Positions 21,651 to 31,372 of a DNA stretch of 64,000 bases are shown piece after piece. The position numbers and the translations under genes were made by a program. Source of the DNA: Blastocladiella emersonii ATCC 22665. Taxonomy: Eukaryota; Blastocladiomycota; Blastocladiomycetes; Blastocladiales; Blastocladiaceae. The first letter of the stretch is position 1. Every line of letters begins with the position of its first letter. The notes under the pieces are model-generated. The model was not told the origin of the DNA and searched no databases. It saw only the letters and a list, made by a program, of their open reading frames with translations. The stretch is from assembly GCA_025594325.1 (NCBI GenBank), contig JANHCV010000010.1, positions 124,001 through 188,000 on the forward strand, given 5' to 3'.

Positions 21651-21656
21651 CTTATA
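21651..21656 (-). promoter_or_regulatory. TATA box, small secreted protein copy A
   Basis: TATAAG on the minus strand, 63 bp upstream of the ATG; copy B has the same element at a similar distance. Confidence 0.6.
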
Positions 21657-22049
21657 CCGCCCCGCCCACGCAGCCGCGGGCTGCAGTGCCGTGGCCGAGC
21701 GCTCGCTTCACGTCCAGCACGAAGGGTGGTGGCGCAGCGAGGCCGTCCAACGTCTGTCAAGGAGCGCGTTCGCGCAACATCGCGCGGCAGAAGCAGCTCG
21801 CGTTGGTGTTTCTCGCTCAAACGGCCGAGACCGCGTGGTCGGTGGCAACCCGCTCAATCCTCTAAGCGCGACTCTCACGAGCGAGCGGTTCCAGTTCCAC
21901 TATCGTATATACAAGAAGGCGATGACAGGAGCGCGTTCCGATGACGGCAGAACGCGCTTGGAGGTCGGGTTGATGAGCGCGTAACCGGCGTGGGTTACGC
22001 GAGGCGAAGACGGCGTCGGGCTTGGTGATCGAAAAGCAGCGCGGCGAGA
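21657..22049. other. Spacer between the two small secreted protein genes
   Basis: Upstream region of copy A and 3' flank of copy B; no further gene seen. Confidence 0.5.
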
Positions 22050-22404
22050 TCACGGCGTCGGGGCAATGGCCATGGCGGCGCACGCGGCCATGCACGAGCC
22101 TTGGGCGACGCTGCACCCGGCGGCGGCGGCCATGGCGACGGGGCCGAGGGTACCGACGCTGACGCCTATCGAGGGAGGGATCGCGAGCGTCAGACCGCGC
22201 TCAAACCCGAGTGCTCCCGCGCGCAGAACACGCACCAAAGGTGAGACCCGCGGCCGAGTAGCACGCGACGGCGGCCGTGTTGCAGCCCGTCTGGCACAGG
22301 CCGTAGGCGAGCATGCCGAGCGGGCCGGCGTGGGCGGGGCCCGCGGCGAGGAGGGCGAGCACGAGGAGGGCGAAGAGAACGGTAGCGAGCGGCGAGAGCT
22401 TCAT
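22050..22404 (-). CDS. Small secreted Cys/Ala-rich protein (zygote-specific class V type), copy B
   Basis: Two exons, 22404-22236 and 22165-22050, 94 residues. A signal peptide (MKLSPLATVLFALLVLALLA...AHA) precedes GPLGMLAYGLCQTGCNTAAV, ACYSAAGLTFG and, after the intron, GCSVAQGSCMAACAAMAIAP. The CxxxC spacing and the intron position (after the LTFG/LVFG glycine) match copy A, so these are tandem duplicates. An in-frame ATG 11 codons upstream exists, but the chosen start gives a clean signal peptide and matches copy A. TATAAG lies 71 bp upstream (22475-22470). Confidence 0.85.
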
Positions 22405-22469
22405 GGTCGAGGCAAACCGACAGTGCGCACACGGCAACTCGCGGCGGGGGAGACGGGCCCGCGGGACTT

Positions 22470-22475
22470 CTTATA
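22470..22475 (-). promoter_or_regulatory. TATA box, small secreted protein copy B
   Basis: TATAAG on the minus strand, 71 bp upstream of the ATG. Confidence 0.6.
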
Positions 22476-25400
22476 CTCGCCCAAGCTCACGCATGACGCG
22501 CAGGACGGTCTCGCGCGCGCGTGCTAAGCGGCCAAGGGTCGTCCACGGTGCGGCCAAGCGGCGTACGCAACGCGTCCACAACAAGGAGACTGTCCACCAC
22601 CTGTCGAGGAGGTGCGGTGCGCGTTGGCGGACCGCGTGGCTCGCTGCCGCCCGCCTCGTTTCCGCTCCCGGTCCCGCTCTCCCACGAGCTCGAAAGTCGG
22701 TGCGCCCCGACTGCTGCGCCGCACCAGCGCCGTCACGACCGTCCGCTCGTAGCGCTACGACTGCCGCGCCGCGCTAGCGTCGTCATGACCGACCGCTCGG
22801 AGTGCTCAGCGGGCGGACCCACTTGCGAGGCACGAGGCGCGAGTGGAGTTCATTGCGGCAGGTCAGCGATGACGGCGATGGCGTCGTGGAAGGCGCAACG
22901 CGTCGGTGCGGCGCGGCGAAGAAACGCGTCGAGCCCAACGCGGCGGACATGGGTCGCGTGGCCAGCCGCGCAAGCCCGCGTTCGCGAAGCGGGCCGTGGC
23001 TGGAGTTGCCATGAACTCGCTGCGAAAGAAAAAAAGGGCACACGCACGCCCGCGCCCCCAACGGCCTTCATCGATGGCCGGCTCCGCTCCTCGCTCCGTT
23101 CCAAGTCCTGTGCCACCCACCACGACCAGCGCGCAGCAGCCGCAGCGGCCCGCCGACCAGCAGCAATCTGCGCTCCATCGACTGCCGGCCACTGCGCAGC
23201 CAGTTCCTCCCGCGCGCGCGCTGTCCATCGCTGCTTCCGCTCTCTCTCATCCCGCAAGAGCGAACGTCCATTGCGAACGAGGTGCGTGCGTCTTTTCGCT
23301 CGGAGCGAGAACACGGTGACGGATGGCCCTCCTTTCTTTCCCCTTTGGTCCCTTCATCTCCTCGCCGCGCCGCCGCCACTGACCACGCTGCTCTCCGAAA
23401 GAGGCAGGCGGGAGCGTTTGCTGGCGGGCGGGTGGCTCAGTCACGATGACTCGAGCTGGCCCACGACGACCAACGCGTCCCCGCCTGCGCGCCGCGTCCC
23501 GCCCACTCTAACCTTGCCTCCCTGCCGCGTGCGGGTGCATGGCGGTGTGCGTCGCGATGCGTCACGGTGGATCATTCCGGCGTGTGCCCTGCCGCGTCTC
23601 CCCTCGTCCCCGTCATCGGACGTTTGTTCTGCGGGCGGCGGGGGTCGTTCGAGTCGCCGGTCGGTCGGCGGTGGCGGCCAGGGTGGCGGCGGCGACGGTC
23701 GGTGGCCGTGCTGCGCCACACGGACGCGCGCGCACTTGCGCGAGCTGCGCCGCGGCCGCGACCGTCGCTTCTGCGCCGCCCCCCAATCCCCCATCCCGCA
23801 CTTGCCTCGCGCCGCCGCGCTCCACTCGCCGTCCGCCCGCTCGCGCGTAACCTTCTTGGCGCCGCCCGGCATCTGACAAGGCGGCGGCCGTGGCGGCGGA
23901 CGCGCGCGCCAAGACGCGTTCCTCTCTCCTCGCTCCTCCCGCAGCCGACCTCGCCACCCTCCCCTCCCCTCGCCTCGCCTCACCCCCACCCTCGAGAAGA
24001 CTCACGCACCGGAGCCGGAGCCAGTCTGCCGGCCGCGCCAAGGTGCGTGCACCCTCGCGCGCGTGTGCGACGCGTCGCGCCCGCCATGGCCGCCATCGCC
24101 GCCATCGTCTGACGTGGCCGTCGGCCGTTTCAGCCCTTGCCCTTCGGCGACCTTCCTCCTCCTCCACCATCAACACCGTCCTCGACTCATGGCCGTGCGC
24201 GTCCTGACTCCCCTGCTGCTGCTCGCACCCGTAGCCCACCGACCACCGCGTATAAAGCTCATCGCCCCCCTCGCTGCCGCAGCTGGTGCCGCTGGTTCAC
24301 CTCCATCACCTACCCCGCTCGTCCGTGTCTCGTCCCTGAAACCCGCTGGCTGGTTTCGCTGCCCAACGGTACGCCCTCTCCTCCTCTCCTCGGCTCGGCT
24401 CGGCGCTGCATGGTGCAAGTGTGCGTGTGTGTGTGTGGAGCGAGAGTACGTGGACGCGGCCGTGCCCCCATCTTATCGATCGGCTACGATGGCCCCCGGC
24501 GGCCGGGCGTCCGACTCACGGCGGCCATCGCGTCACCGCTGACGTGACGACGCGACGCGAAGGTGCCCGACGCTTCGCGCGCTCGCGCCATGTGACGCGG
24601 CCGCGTCGGCTCTCCGGCGGGGCGGCGGCGTCACCTGGGCCGGCCTGCGCCACGTCGCACCTCCGTGTGATGTGTCATGCGAATTCCGCCTTCCCTGCCC
24701 TTCCCTCACGCGCGCTCCCTTCCCGCCAAGCCTCGCGGCTTCCCGTTCCCCGTTTCCCCTTCGGCCGGTCGTCGCCGAAGGCCGCCGCAACACGTTGTTG
24801 CGTGCTGCGGCAGCCCGCCGCGTCGCCCACCGCCGCGCTCGCCCTGCTGACCTGATCCCCAAATTTGGTCGCGCGCCTCCATCGCCATCGCCTCGCTCGC
24901 TCCCCGCCTACTTAATCCCCCGGCGCCCCCCGCCCTCCCTCCTCTCGGATCCTCGCCTCCCAAGGTTTCCACACCGACCCTCCCTCCACCGCCCGCCCCA
25001 CCACGCCATGCTTGTGTCTGCCCCGAACGCTCTCCTCTTCTCGACTGCCGCTCGCCCCACCGCCTCCACCGCCAACACCGCCACCACCGCTGCTCTGCCT
25101 CCGCCCCGACCTCGCGGCCGCTGAACACACTCGCACACTCGCGCACTTGCACCACCGTCGCCGCTCGCTCTCCTCGCACCGGTGACTCGTGCTAAACCCG
25201 ATCGCGCCGACGCAGACCCGCACGCATCTCCCGCTCGCCCCGAACACGCCCGCGCGCTCGCGACGCGCCACACCTCCCTCCCTCCACCACCACCTCCCAC
25301 GACCTGCTTCGTGACGCCGGGCGCCTTCGGTCAATAAACGCGCCCCTCGCCGCCATGTCGTGCTAAGCACCCCGCTCCCCGCGCACCTCGCGATCCCTCG

Positions 25401-25610
25401 AAGAAGACCTCCTCCCCCGACCCCATCTTCCCGAGTGACCTTGTGTTCACCCTCCCCTACCTGCCCAAGATGCCTCTCCAGTGATTCCTCTCGACCCAGA
25501 ACCCCCTCTCCTCTACACTACTCCCGACTGCCTCAGTCCCTCCTACCTTCCCGCCCACCAACACCACTACGACGTCCACCACCACCAAGATCACCACCAC
25601 CCTGCCCACC
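22476..25610. other. Long gene-free, CT-rich region before the kinase
   Basis: 3.1 kb with long open frames on both strands but no recognisable protein; the openness is explained by high GC. A 50-bp-spaced direct repeat (GACTGC(T/C)GCGCCGC) is at 22709-22800. TATAAAG at 24251-24257, followed by mostly pyrimidine-rich sequence up to the kinase ATG, suggests a very long or spliced 5' leader. A GTACGC donor-like site follows at about 24370. Confidence 0.5.
24251..24257 (+). promoter_or_regulatory. Candidate TATA box far upstream of the kinase
   Basis: TATAAAG in the same GTATAAAGCT context as the glycerol kinase TATA box, 1.36 kb before the kinase ATG. Confidence 0.35.
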
Positions 25611-27609
25611 ATGGTCTTCTCGCTGCAGCCCGGACAGACCGTCCACCACTACGAGGTGGTCGCCGAGCTCGGCTCGGGCGCCTTTGCCAGTACGTTGCCT
25701 CTCTCGCACTCGCTCCTCCCACTGCACGCGATGCTAACTGCCCCTCGCAGCCGTCTACACGTGCTTTGACCGCCGCCTGCGCGCGCCCGCCTCGCCCGAC
25801 GCGGCCCCGCTCGCCCTCAAGGTCATCTCGAAGCGCGACCTCGACCGCGACCAGCTCGCCCTGACGCGCCTCGAGGTCGACATCCACGTCAAGCTGCCCG
25901 CGCACCCGCACATTGTGCGCCTGCTCGAGTGGTTCGAGGACCCGCACGCCCTCTACCTCGTGCTCGAGCGCTGCGACTACGGCGACCTCTACGACCTGGT
26001 CCTCTCCCCGACCTCGTCGCTCGCCTCCACGGTCGCCACCACCGCCACGCCCGCCCACTCGGTCTCGCACCTCTACCCGACCCCGCACTCGCTCGCCTCG
26101 TCCATGTCCATGACCTCGGCCGCCGCTGCCGGTGCCGGTGCCGCCACCAAGTCGCGCCGCGGCCTCCCCGACGCGGTCGTGCACCGCTACATGCTGCAGA
26201 TCACGGACGCGCTCGCCGCGTGCCACGCCAACGGCGTCTACCACCGCGACCTCAAGCCCGAGAACGTGCTCCTCGCCGGCCCGCTCGCCCGCGACGGGTT
26301 CCCGTCGTCGACCAAGCTCGCCGACTTTGGTCTCGCGACGCGCGAGGCCTTCTCGACCGAGCTCGGCCTCGGCACCCGGTCGTACCTCGCGCCCGAGTGC
26401 CTCGACGAGAAGATCGACGGCTACGCCTCGGCCGCCGCCGACGTGTTCGCGCTCGCCCTCGTCGCCCTGCAGCTCGCGCACCCGGGCGTCCGCCTCTGGA
26501 AGGCCACGGTCGACGACGACGCCGACTGGGCCGCCTTCTGCCGCGCCCTGCACGACCAGCGCCACTACGTGCGCACGCACGCCGGCCACCACCACGGCCA
26601 CCACGGGCATCGTGGGACCAGCCACGCGGCCGAGCCCCTCGCGCGCTTCTTCGCCGCACGGTTCCCGCAGATCTCGCCCGCCCTACAGCGCCTCCTCGCG
26701 CGCGCCCTCGACCCCGTGCCCGCGCGCCGCGCCACGCTCGCCGAGTTCCGCCGCCTCCTCGCGCACGTCGACGCGTTCGCGTGCAAGCACACGCCGTCGC
26801 TCCTCGTCGCCTCGATCCACGCCAAGCACGCGCCGCGCGTCCGTATCGGCGGCGGCGGTATGGCCGCTGACCTCCTCGAGCCCGAGGCCGACGCCGCCGG
26901 CGTCCCGCACGTGCCGCTCCCCGCGGGCGCCGTGCACGTGGATATCGGCGACATGGACTTTGGCGACGTCATGGCCGGCCACGGGCACGACGATGATGGG
27001 GATGACTACGACTCGGACGAGGAGTCGAGCTGGGCCGAGGACGACGACGACGAGGAGCTGTTCGACGACGAGGATGCCGACGACGACGAGTACGACGGTT
27101 ACTCGGACGACGGCGAGGCCGAGGACGACGCTGTCACCGCCCCCGCCCCCGCTTTCGCTGTGCCCGTCGCCGCCGTCGCCGCCGCCAAGGCCGCGCTCCC
27201 GCTCGCCGGACCGCACATCTTCGCCACGGCCGCCGCCGCGTCGCCGCGGCCCTGGACCTCGATGCTCGCCCCCGTCGCCGCGGCCCTCGCCCCGCCCAAG
27301 CCCGTCGCCGCCGCCGCTGTGCCCGCGCTCGCCCTCGCCCCGCCGTCCGTCTCGAGCAGCCACATTGACTGGTCCGAGCTCGACGAGGACGACGACGCGC
27401 CGCTCGCGCCGCCCACCACGACCGCCTCGCGCCCAACGCTGCCCACGACCTCGTCGTCGGCCACGCTCGTGCCCTCGGCGTCGACGGACGACCTCATGCT
27501 CCTCAAGGTGCCGGCGGCCGTGGCCGACGCGGCCAAGCAGCGCCAGGAGTCGCTCGACTCGGCGCTCGGCCACTCGATCACGGCGGGCGTGGCGCGGCTG
27601 CGCGTGTGA
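25611..27609 (+). CDS. Serine/threonine protein kinase (possibly RAN1/SKS1-like)
   Basis: Two exons, 25611-25689 and 25751-27609, 645 residues. Kinase motifs in order: glycine loop GSGAFATVY (created by the splice), LALKVISKRDL (ATP lysine), PHIVRLLEWFED, VLERCDYGDLYDLV, YHRDLKPENVLL (catalytic loop), LADFGLATRE (metal-binding DFG) and GTRSYLAPECLD (APE region). A Ser/Thr/Ala insertion of about 55 residues sits between the hinge and helix E. The C-terminal half is unstructured: a strongly acidic stretch (DEESSWAEDDDDEELFDDED) and then Ala/Pro-rich sequence. The ECLD activation-segment style suggests the fungal RAN1/SKS1/VHS1 nutrient or meiosis kinases, but this subfamily call is tentative. 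Confidence 0.85.
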
Positions 27610-28881
27610 GTGGTGTCCAATACACGCTACGCTCTCCCTGCCTCGCTCGCCTCGTGGCTCGGCCCGTTGCAGCCTTCTTCCCCTCCTCCAACCCATCCCC
27701 TGCCTCCCCTCTCTCTCCTCGCTTTACCCCCTTTGCCCTCGTCTCTCTCCCATTTAACTTGTAAACAATGCATTCTGCGGCTTCGCGCGCTCCCATGTAC
27801 ATTATACACTCTCATGATCATGCGAACTTGCTCGTCTTGAAGGTCGGTTGTGAGCGCTCTGAGAAGAAAGGTCCGCGAGCTTCTTCGCACTCGCGGCAGC
27901 TGGACACGCGCTGGCCGGGTGGCGAAGCCGCAGTCAAAAGCTGAGCCACCATGGCCTCGGACAGCTTGGATCGATGGTCTCTGGCCTTGCGGGCCCGCAC
28001 GGCGGCGCGCTCTTAGTTGAACGTGCAGGGCCTTTTTCAAGAAAAATAGGAGCATTGTCGCTCAAGTGACTTCCGTGGCCGAAGCTCGCTCAAGCGAAAT
28101 GAGCAACGCGTCAAGCGTGGCGTGGCGTGCGAGTTCGAGCGGCCGCCGAGCCGGCTTCAGCTACCGTGGAGGTCACGAGCAACGAGCAAATTTGATTTTT
28201 AGGCGACCAAGGCCTCGAACAAGCTTCTACGCACTGATTGAATCGTGGGCAAGTCAATTTCAAGCAGCAAAACACTGATAAACGACGCAAAATCGACCCC
28301 GGCGAGGATCGAACTCGCGATCTTTGCTTTAGGAGAGCAACGCCTTAATCCTCTTGGCCACGGGGCCGCCAGTTTCTGTACCTTTCCAAGCGAAATCAAA
28401 TAAATCTCTTCCAGAGATGCCCGCTCAACAGTGTTTCGACGCGGTGAGGCGGTGGGAAACGTTTGCCAAAGTGGCACACTGTTGTAGCGAGGCTAATCGC
28501 GTCTTTTGCCAGTCGCAAGCGCGCAGGACCAAGGGGGGGAATGTTGACAAGGGATCCGCGGAAGCAACGCTCGAGGGCCAGTGACCATTCAATGCAGTGG
28601 GGTTTCATGGAGTTTCATCGTGTTCCATCAGGTCCGTGCATCGCGCTCGAGACTGCGAGAGAGGGCGGGCGGCACCGGCGCAGCGCCAAGGTGTTCGGGC
28701 GAGCGCCACCCGGCGGCTTCCGTCGCGACGCGCTCACATGACGGCGACGCGATCGCCCGCCGCTCCTTCGGTCCTCTGCTCCGAACCCTCTCAGTCTGCC
28801 TGCTCCTCAAACGGACTCGTATGTAGCCCTACGCACCATGAAACTGTCTCTCTGACCCGCGCTACTGCCCGGCGTAGCACC
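27610..28881. other. Intergenic region containing a tRNA
   Basis: Contains tRNA-Arg (28294-28367). A 60-codon minus-strand frame at 28000-27818 (CRECEEARGPFFSE and surroundings) looks somewhat protein-like but matches nothing I know. The rest is the promoter of the methyltransferase. Confidence 0.5.
28294..28367 (-). tRNA. tRNA-Arg (anticodon CCU)
   Basis: A 74-nt cloverleaf on the minus strand: acceptor stem GGCCCCG pairing with CGGGGTC (one G-T pair), D arm GCC/GGC, anticodon stem TTGCT/AGCAA around the loop CTCCTAA (anticodon CCT), five-base variable loop and T arm GCGAG-TTCGATC-CTCGC. The CCA is not encoded. No intron. Confidence 0.95.
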
Positions 28882-30033
28882 ATGGCGACCCCACCAACAG
28901 CAGCCGCCGCCGCCGCGGCGATCACCAAGCCGGCCGACTTTGTCCCGCTCGACACGCTGTTCCGGGTCTCGCTGATCAAGCCGCCGACGTGCGGCCCGTC
29001 GGGCCTGGTCCTGGTGCTCGCGCTGCACAACGACCTCGGGACACGGGTCGCCCGCGCGGGCGTCGCCGTGACCGTGGCGTGGACCGAGTCTGCCGCCGCG
29101 AACCCGCGCACCACCGCCGCGCCCGTCTCGCGGTCGTGGACATCCCGCCCGCTCGACCTCGACCAGTTCTCGGCCGCGCCGCTCACGGTCCCCGGGATCC
29201 GGTCGCTGCGCGGCATCAACGCGCTAAGCGTGTCCGTCGGCTCGCGGTCGCTCGAGGACGTGGCGCGGGTGTGGGACAAACCCGCTGACGGCAGCACCGA
29301 CGCAGAGCTCGAGTGGACGCTCCCGCTGCACATCTCCTTCACGGGCGCGGACCCCGTCTTCTCGCGGCGGTTCGGCAGCGTGACGGTAGTCGAGCCGTCG
29401 GCGTTCGCGCACACGCCGCTCGGGTCGAGCGTGTGGGACGGTGCGCTGGTGCTGGCGGGGTTCCTGGGCCGGTCGCCCGCGTGGCGGCGGCGCGTCGCGG
29501 CGGGCCCGACGCTCGAGCTCGGCGCCGGGTGCGGGTTCCTCGGCCGGTGGCTCGCCAGCACGATGCCGGCGGCCGCCGCCAAGTCGCTCAACTTCGTCAT
29601 GACCGACCTGCCCGACGTCATGGACTACTGCCGGTCCAACGCGCCCGCGGCGATCGCGTGCCACGCGTTCACGTGGGGCGAGGAGAACACAGACGTGGCG
29701 GGCGCGCCGTGGTGGGCGGACTTCGCCGGCGTCAAGCGCGACGGCGACGGACCGTTGGTCCTCGTCGGGTCGGACCTCATCTACAACGAGAAGGTGCACC
29801 CGGCGCTGCTGGCGGCGATGCGCGCGCTCGCCGCGGGCCGCGAGGCGGGCACGGTGATGCTCATGTCGTTCAAGCGGCGGTCGCCGCGCGGCGAGCTCGC
29901 GTTCCTCGACCAGTGCCGCCGCGGCGCCGCGGGGCCCGCGTTCACGCGTGTTGCGCTGCTCGCGCGCACGGCCGAGGTGTACGTGGTGTCGATTTCAGCG
30001 GGACCAGCGCCGCCGATGAAGGAAGAGCAATAG
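28882..30033 (+). CDS. METTL21-type protein lysine methyltransferase
   Basis: Single exon, 383 residues. The C-terminal half is a seven-beta-strand SAM-dependent methyltransferase of the Methyltransf_16 group: GSSVWDGALVLAGFL, SAM motif I LELGAGCGFLGRWLA, MTDLPDV (acidic residue after strand 2) and VLVGSDLIYNEKVHPALLAA, with the DxxY motif typical of this lysine-methylating family. The N-terminal 170 residues are not recognised. The substrate cannot be predicted. The start at 28882 was chosen over upstream in-frame codons because upstream sequence lacks protein character. Confidence 0.8.
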   Translation: MATPPTAAAAAAAITKPADFVPLDTLFRVSLIKPPTCGPSGLVLVLALHNDLGTRVARAGVAVTVAWTESAAANPRTTAAPVSRSWTSRPLDLDQFSAAPLTVPGIRSLRGINALSVSVGSRSLEDVARVWDKPADGSTDAELEWTLPLHISFTGADPVFSRRFGSVTVVEPSAFAHTPLGSSVWDGALVLAGFLGRSPAWRRRVAAGPTLELGAGCGFLGRWLASTMPAAAAKSLNFVMTDLPDVMDYCRSNAPAAIACHAFTWGEENTDVAGAPWWADFAGVKRDGDGPLVLVGSDLIYNEKVHPALLAAMRALAAGREAGTVMLMSFKRRSPRGELAFLDQCRRGAAGPAFTRVALLARTAEVYVVSISAGPAPPMKEEQ

Positions 30034-30224
30034 ATGTTATCACGCGCCGACCGATCATCGTGCACGCGTGAGAGATATCGCGTCACGCGTCGATGTCTCG
30101 CGGCGAGACAGTCACGCGGGTCGGCTGCGCCTCTTCCTCTTTGTGTGATCATCGCGGCGCGCCCTGATCCACCCGCGCCCGCGCCCGCGCCTGCGCCACA
30201 CTGCAGGACGACGAACGGATGGGA

Positions 30225-30230
30225 TATAAG
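30225..30230 (+). promoter_or_regulatory. TATA box, citrate carrier
   Basis: TATAAG, about 60 bp upstream of the carrier ATG, similar in spacing to the small secreted protein genes. Confidence 0.5.
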
Positions 30231-30286
30231 ATGGAGGCACCGCCGCCCGCCGTGCTCGCAAACCGAACCTGACCCGCTACACTGCC

Positions 30287-31301
30287 ATGGATACTGCACC
30301 TGCGACCCCCCGCACCGCGGCCGCTGCTGCCGCCGCCAACATCACCCGCGCGCTGCCGTCGCCACCATCACCACACGTGAAGGCGGCAGCGCCAAGGCCC
30401 GACGCCAAGGCGCGCGACAAGCCGTGGATGTCGTTCATCGCTGGCGCCGTCGCCGGCAGCGTCGAGATCACTCGTACGCGCTACCATCCCGTCGTCGCGC
30501 CCGACCACCGCTGATCCTCATGTCCGCGTAGTCACGTACCCGACCGAGTTCACCAAGACGCAGCTGCAGCTGCCGGAGACGCCATTCACGAGCCCGGTGC
30601 ACGTCCTGCGGCACTACGTGACGACGCACGGCGTGGCGTCCATCTACACGGGGCTCGCGCCCATGGTCGCCGGCACCGCGGCCAAGGCGTCGGTCCGGTT
30701 CCTGACCTACGACACGCTCAAGCAGCAGCTCGCGTCGACAGCAACGCCGAAATCCCTCGTCCCGCTCGTCGCGGGGCTCGGCGCGGGCGTCGCCGAAGCC
30801 GTGCTCGTCGTGACCCCGAGCGAAGTCCTCAAGACGCACATGGTCGACGCGCACCGGGCCACGGGCGTCGCGCCGTCGGCCTCCGCGACGCTGCGCAGCA
30901 TCGGCGTCCGCGGCCTGTGGCAGGGCACGCTGCCCGTCGTCGCGCGGCAGGCGGCCAACTCGGCGGTCCGGTTCGGCGCGTACGGGTTCCTGCGCGAGCA
31001 CCTCGCCCCGGGCGTCGACCACCCGGCCATGACGTTTGCGCGAGGCATGGTCGCGGGGACCGTCACCGTGTACGCGACCATGCCGCTCGACGTCGTCAAG
31101 ACCAAGATGCAGGCGCGCGACGCGCGCGCGCGGTATGCCGGGTCCGGCGACTGCGTCCTCAAGACGGTCAGGGAGGAGGGCGGCGTCACGGCGCTCTGGC
31201 GCGGAGCGACGCCGCGGCTGTCGCGGCTCATGTTCTCGGGCGCCATCGTGTTCACTGTGTACGAGGAGGTGATGCGCGTGCTGCGCGCGGTCGCGGAGTG
31301 A
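30287..31301 (+). CDS. CTP1: Mitochondrial tricarboxylate/citrate carrier (SLC25A1 type)
   Basis: Inner-membrane carrier exchanging citrate for malate. Exons 30287-30473 and 30532-31301, 318 residues. It has three SLC25 repeats with carrier signatures: YPTEFTKTQLQL (repeat 1), TPSEVLKTHMVD (repeat 2, a PxExxK variant as in citrate carriers) and MPLDVVKTKMQARD (repeat 3). GLGAGVAEAVLVVTP and the C-terminal RLSRLMFSGAIVFTVYEEV match citrate transport proteins closely. The N-terminal 45 residues are an Ala/Pro/basic extension. The splice joins EIT to LTYPTEF. Confidence 0.92.
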
Positions 31302-31372
31302 TTGATCCTGTACAAAGTCGGCAGAGTATATTCATAGTATGTCTTCCCATCTGGTCCCATCGCGCCTTAAGT

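Noticed and set aside
22521-23876. 451-codon plus-strand open frame
   Set aside because: Composition is low-complexity Arg/Ser/Pro, overlapping frames are equally open on both strands, and no domain is recognisable; explained by high GC.
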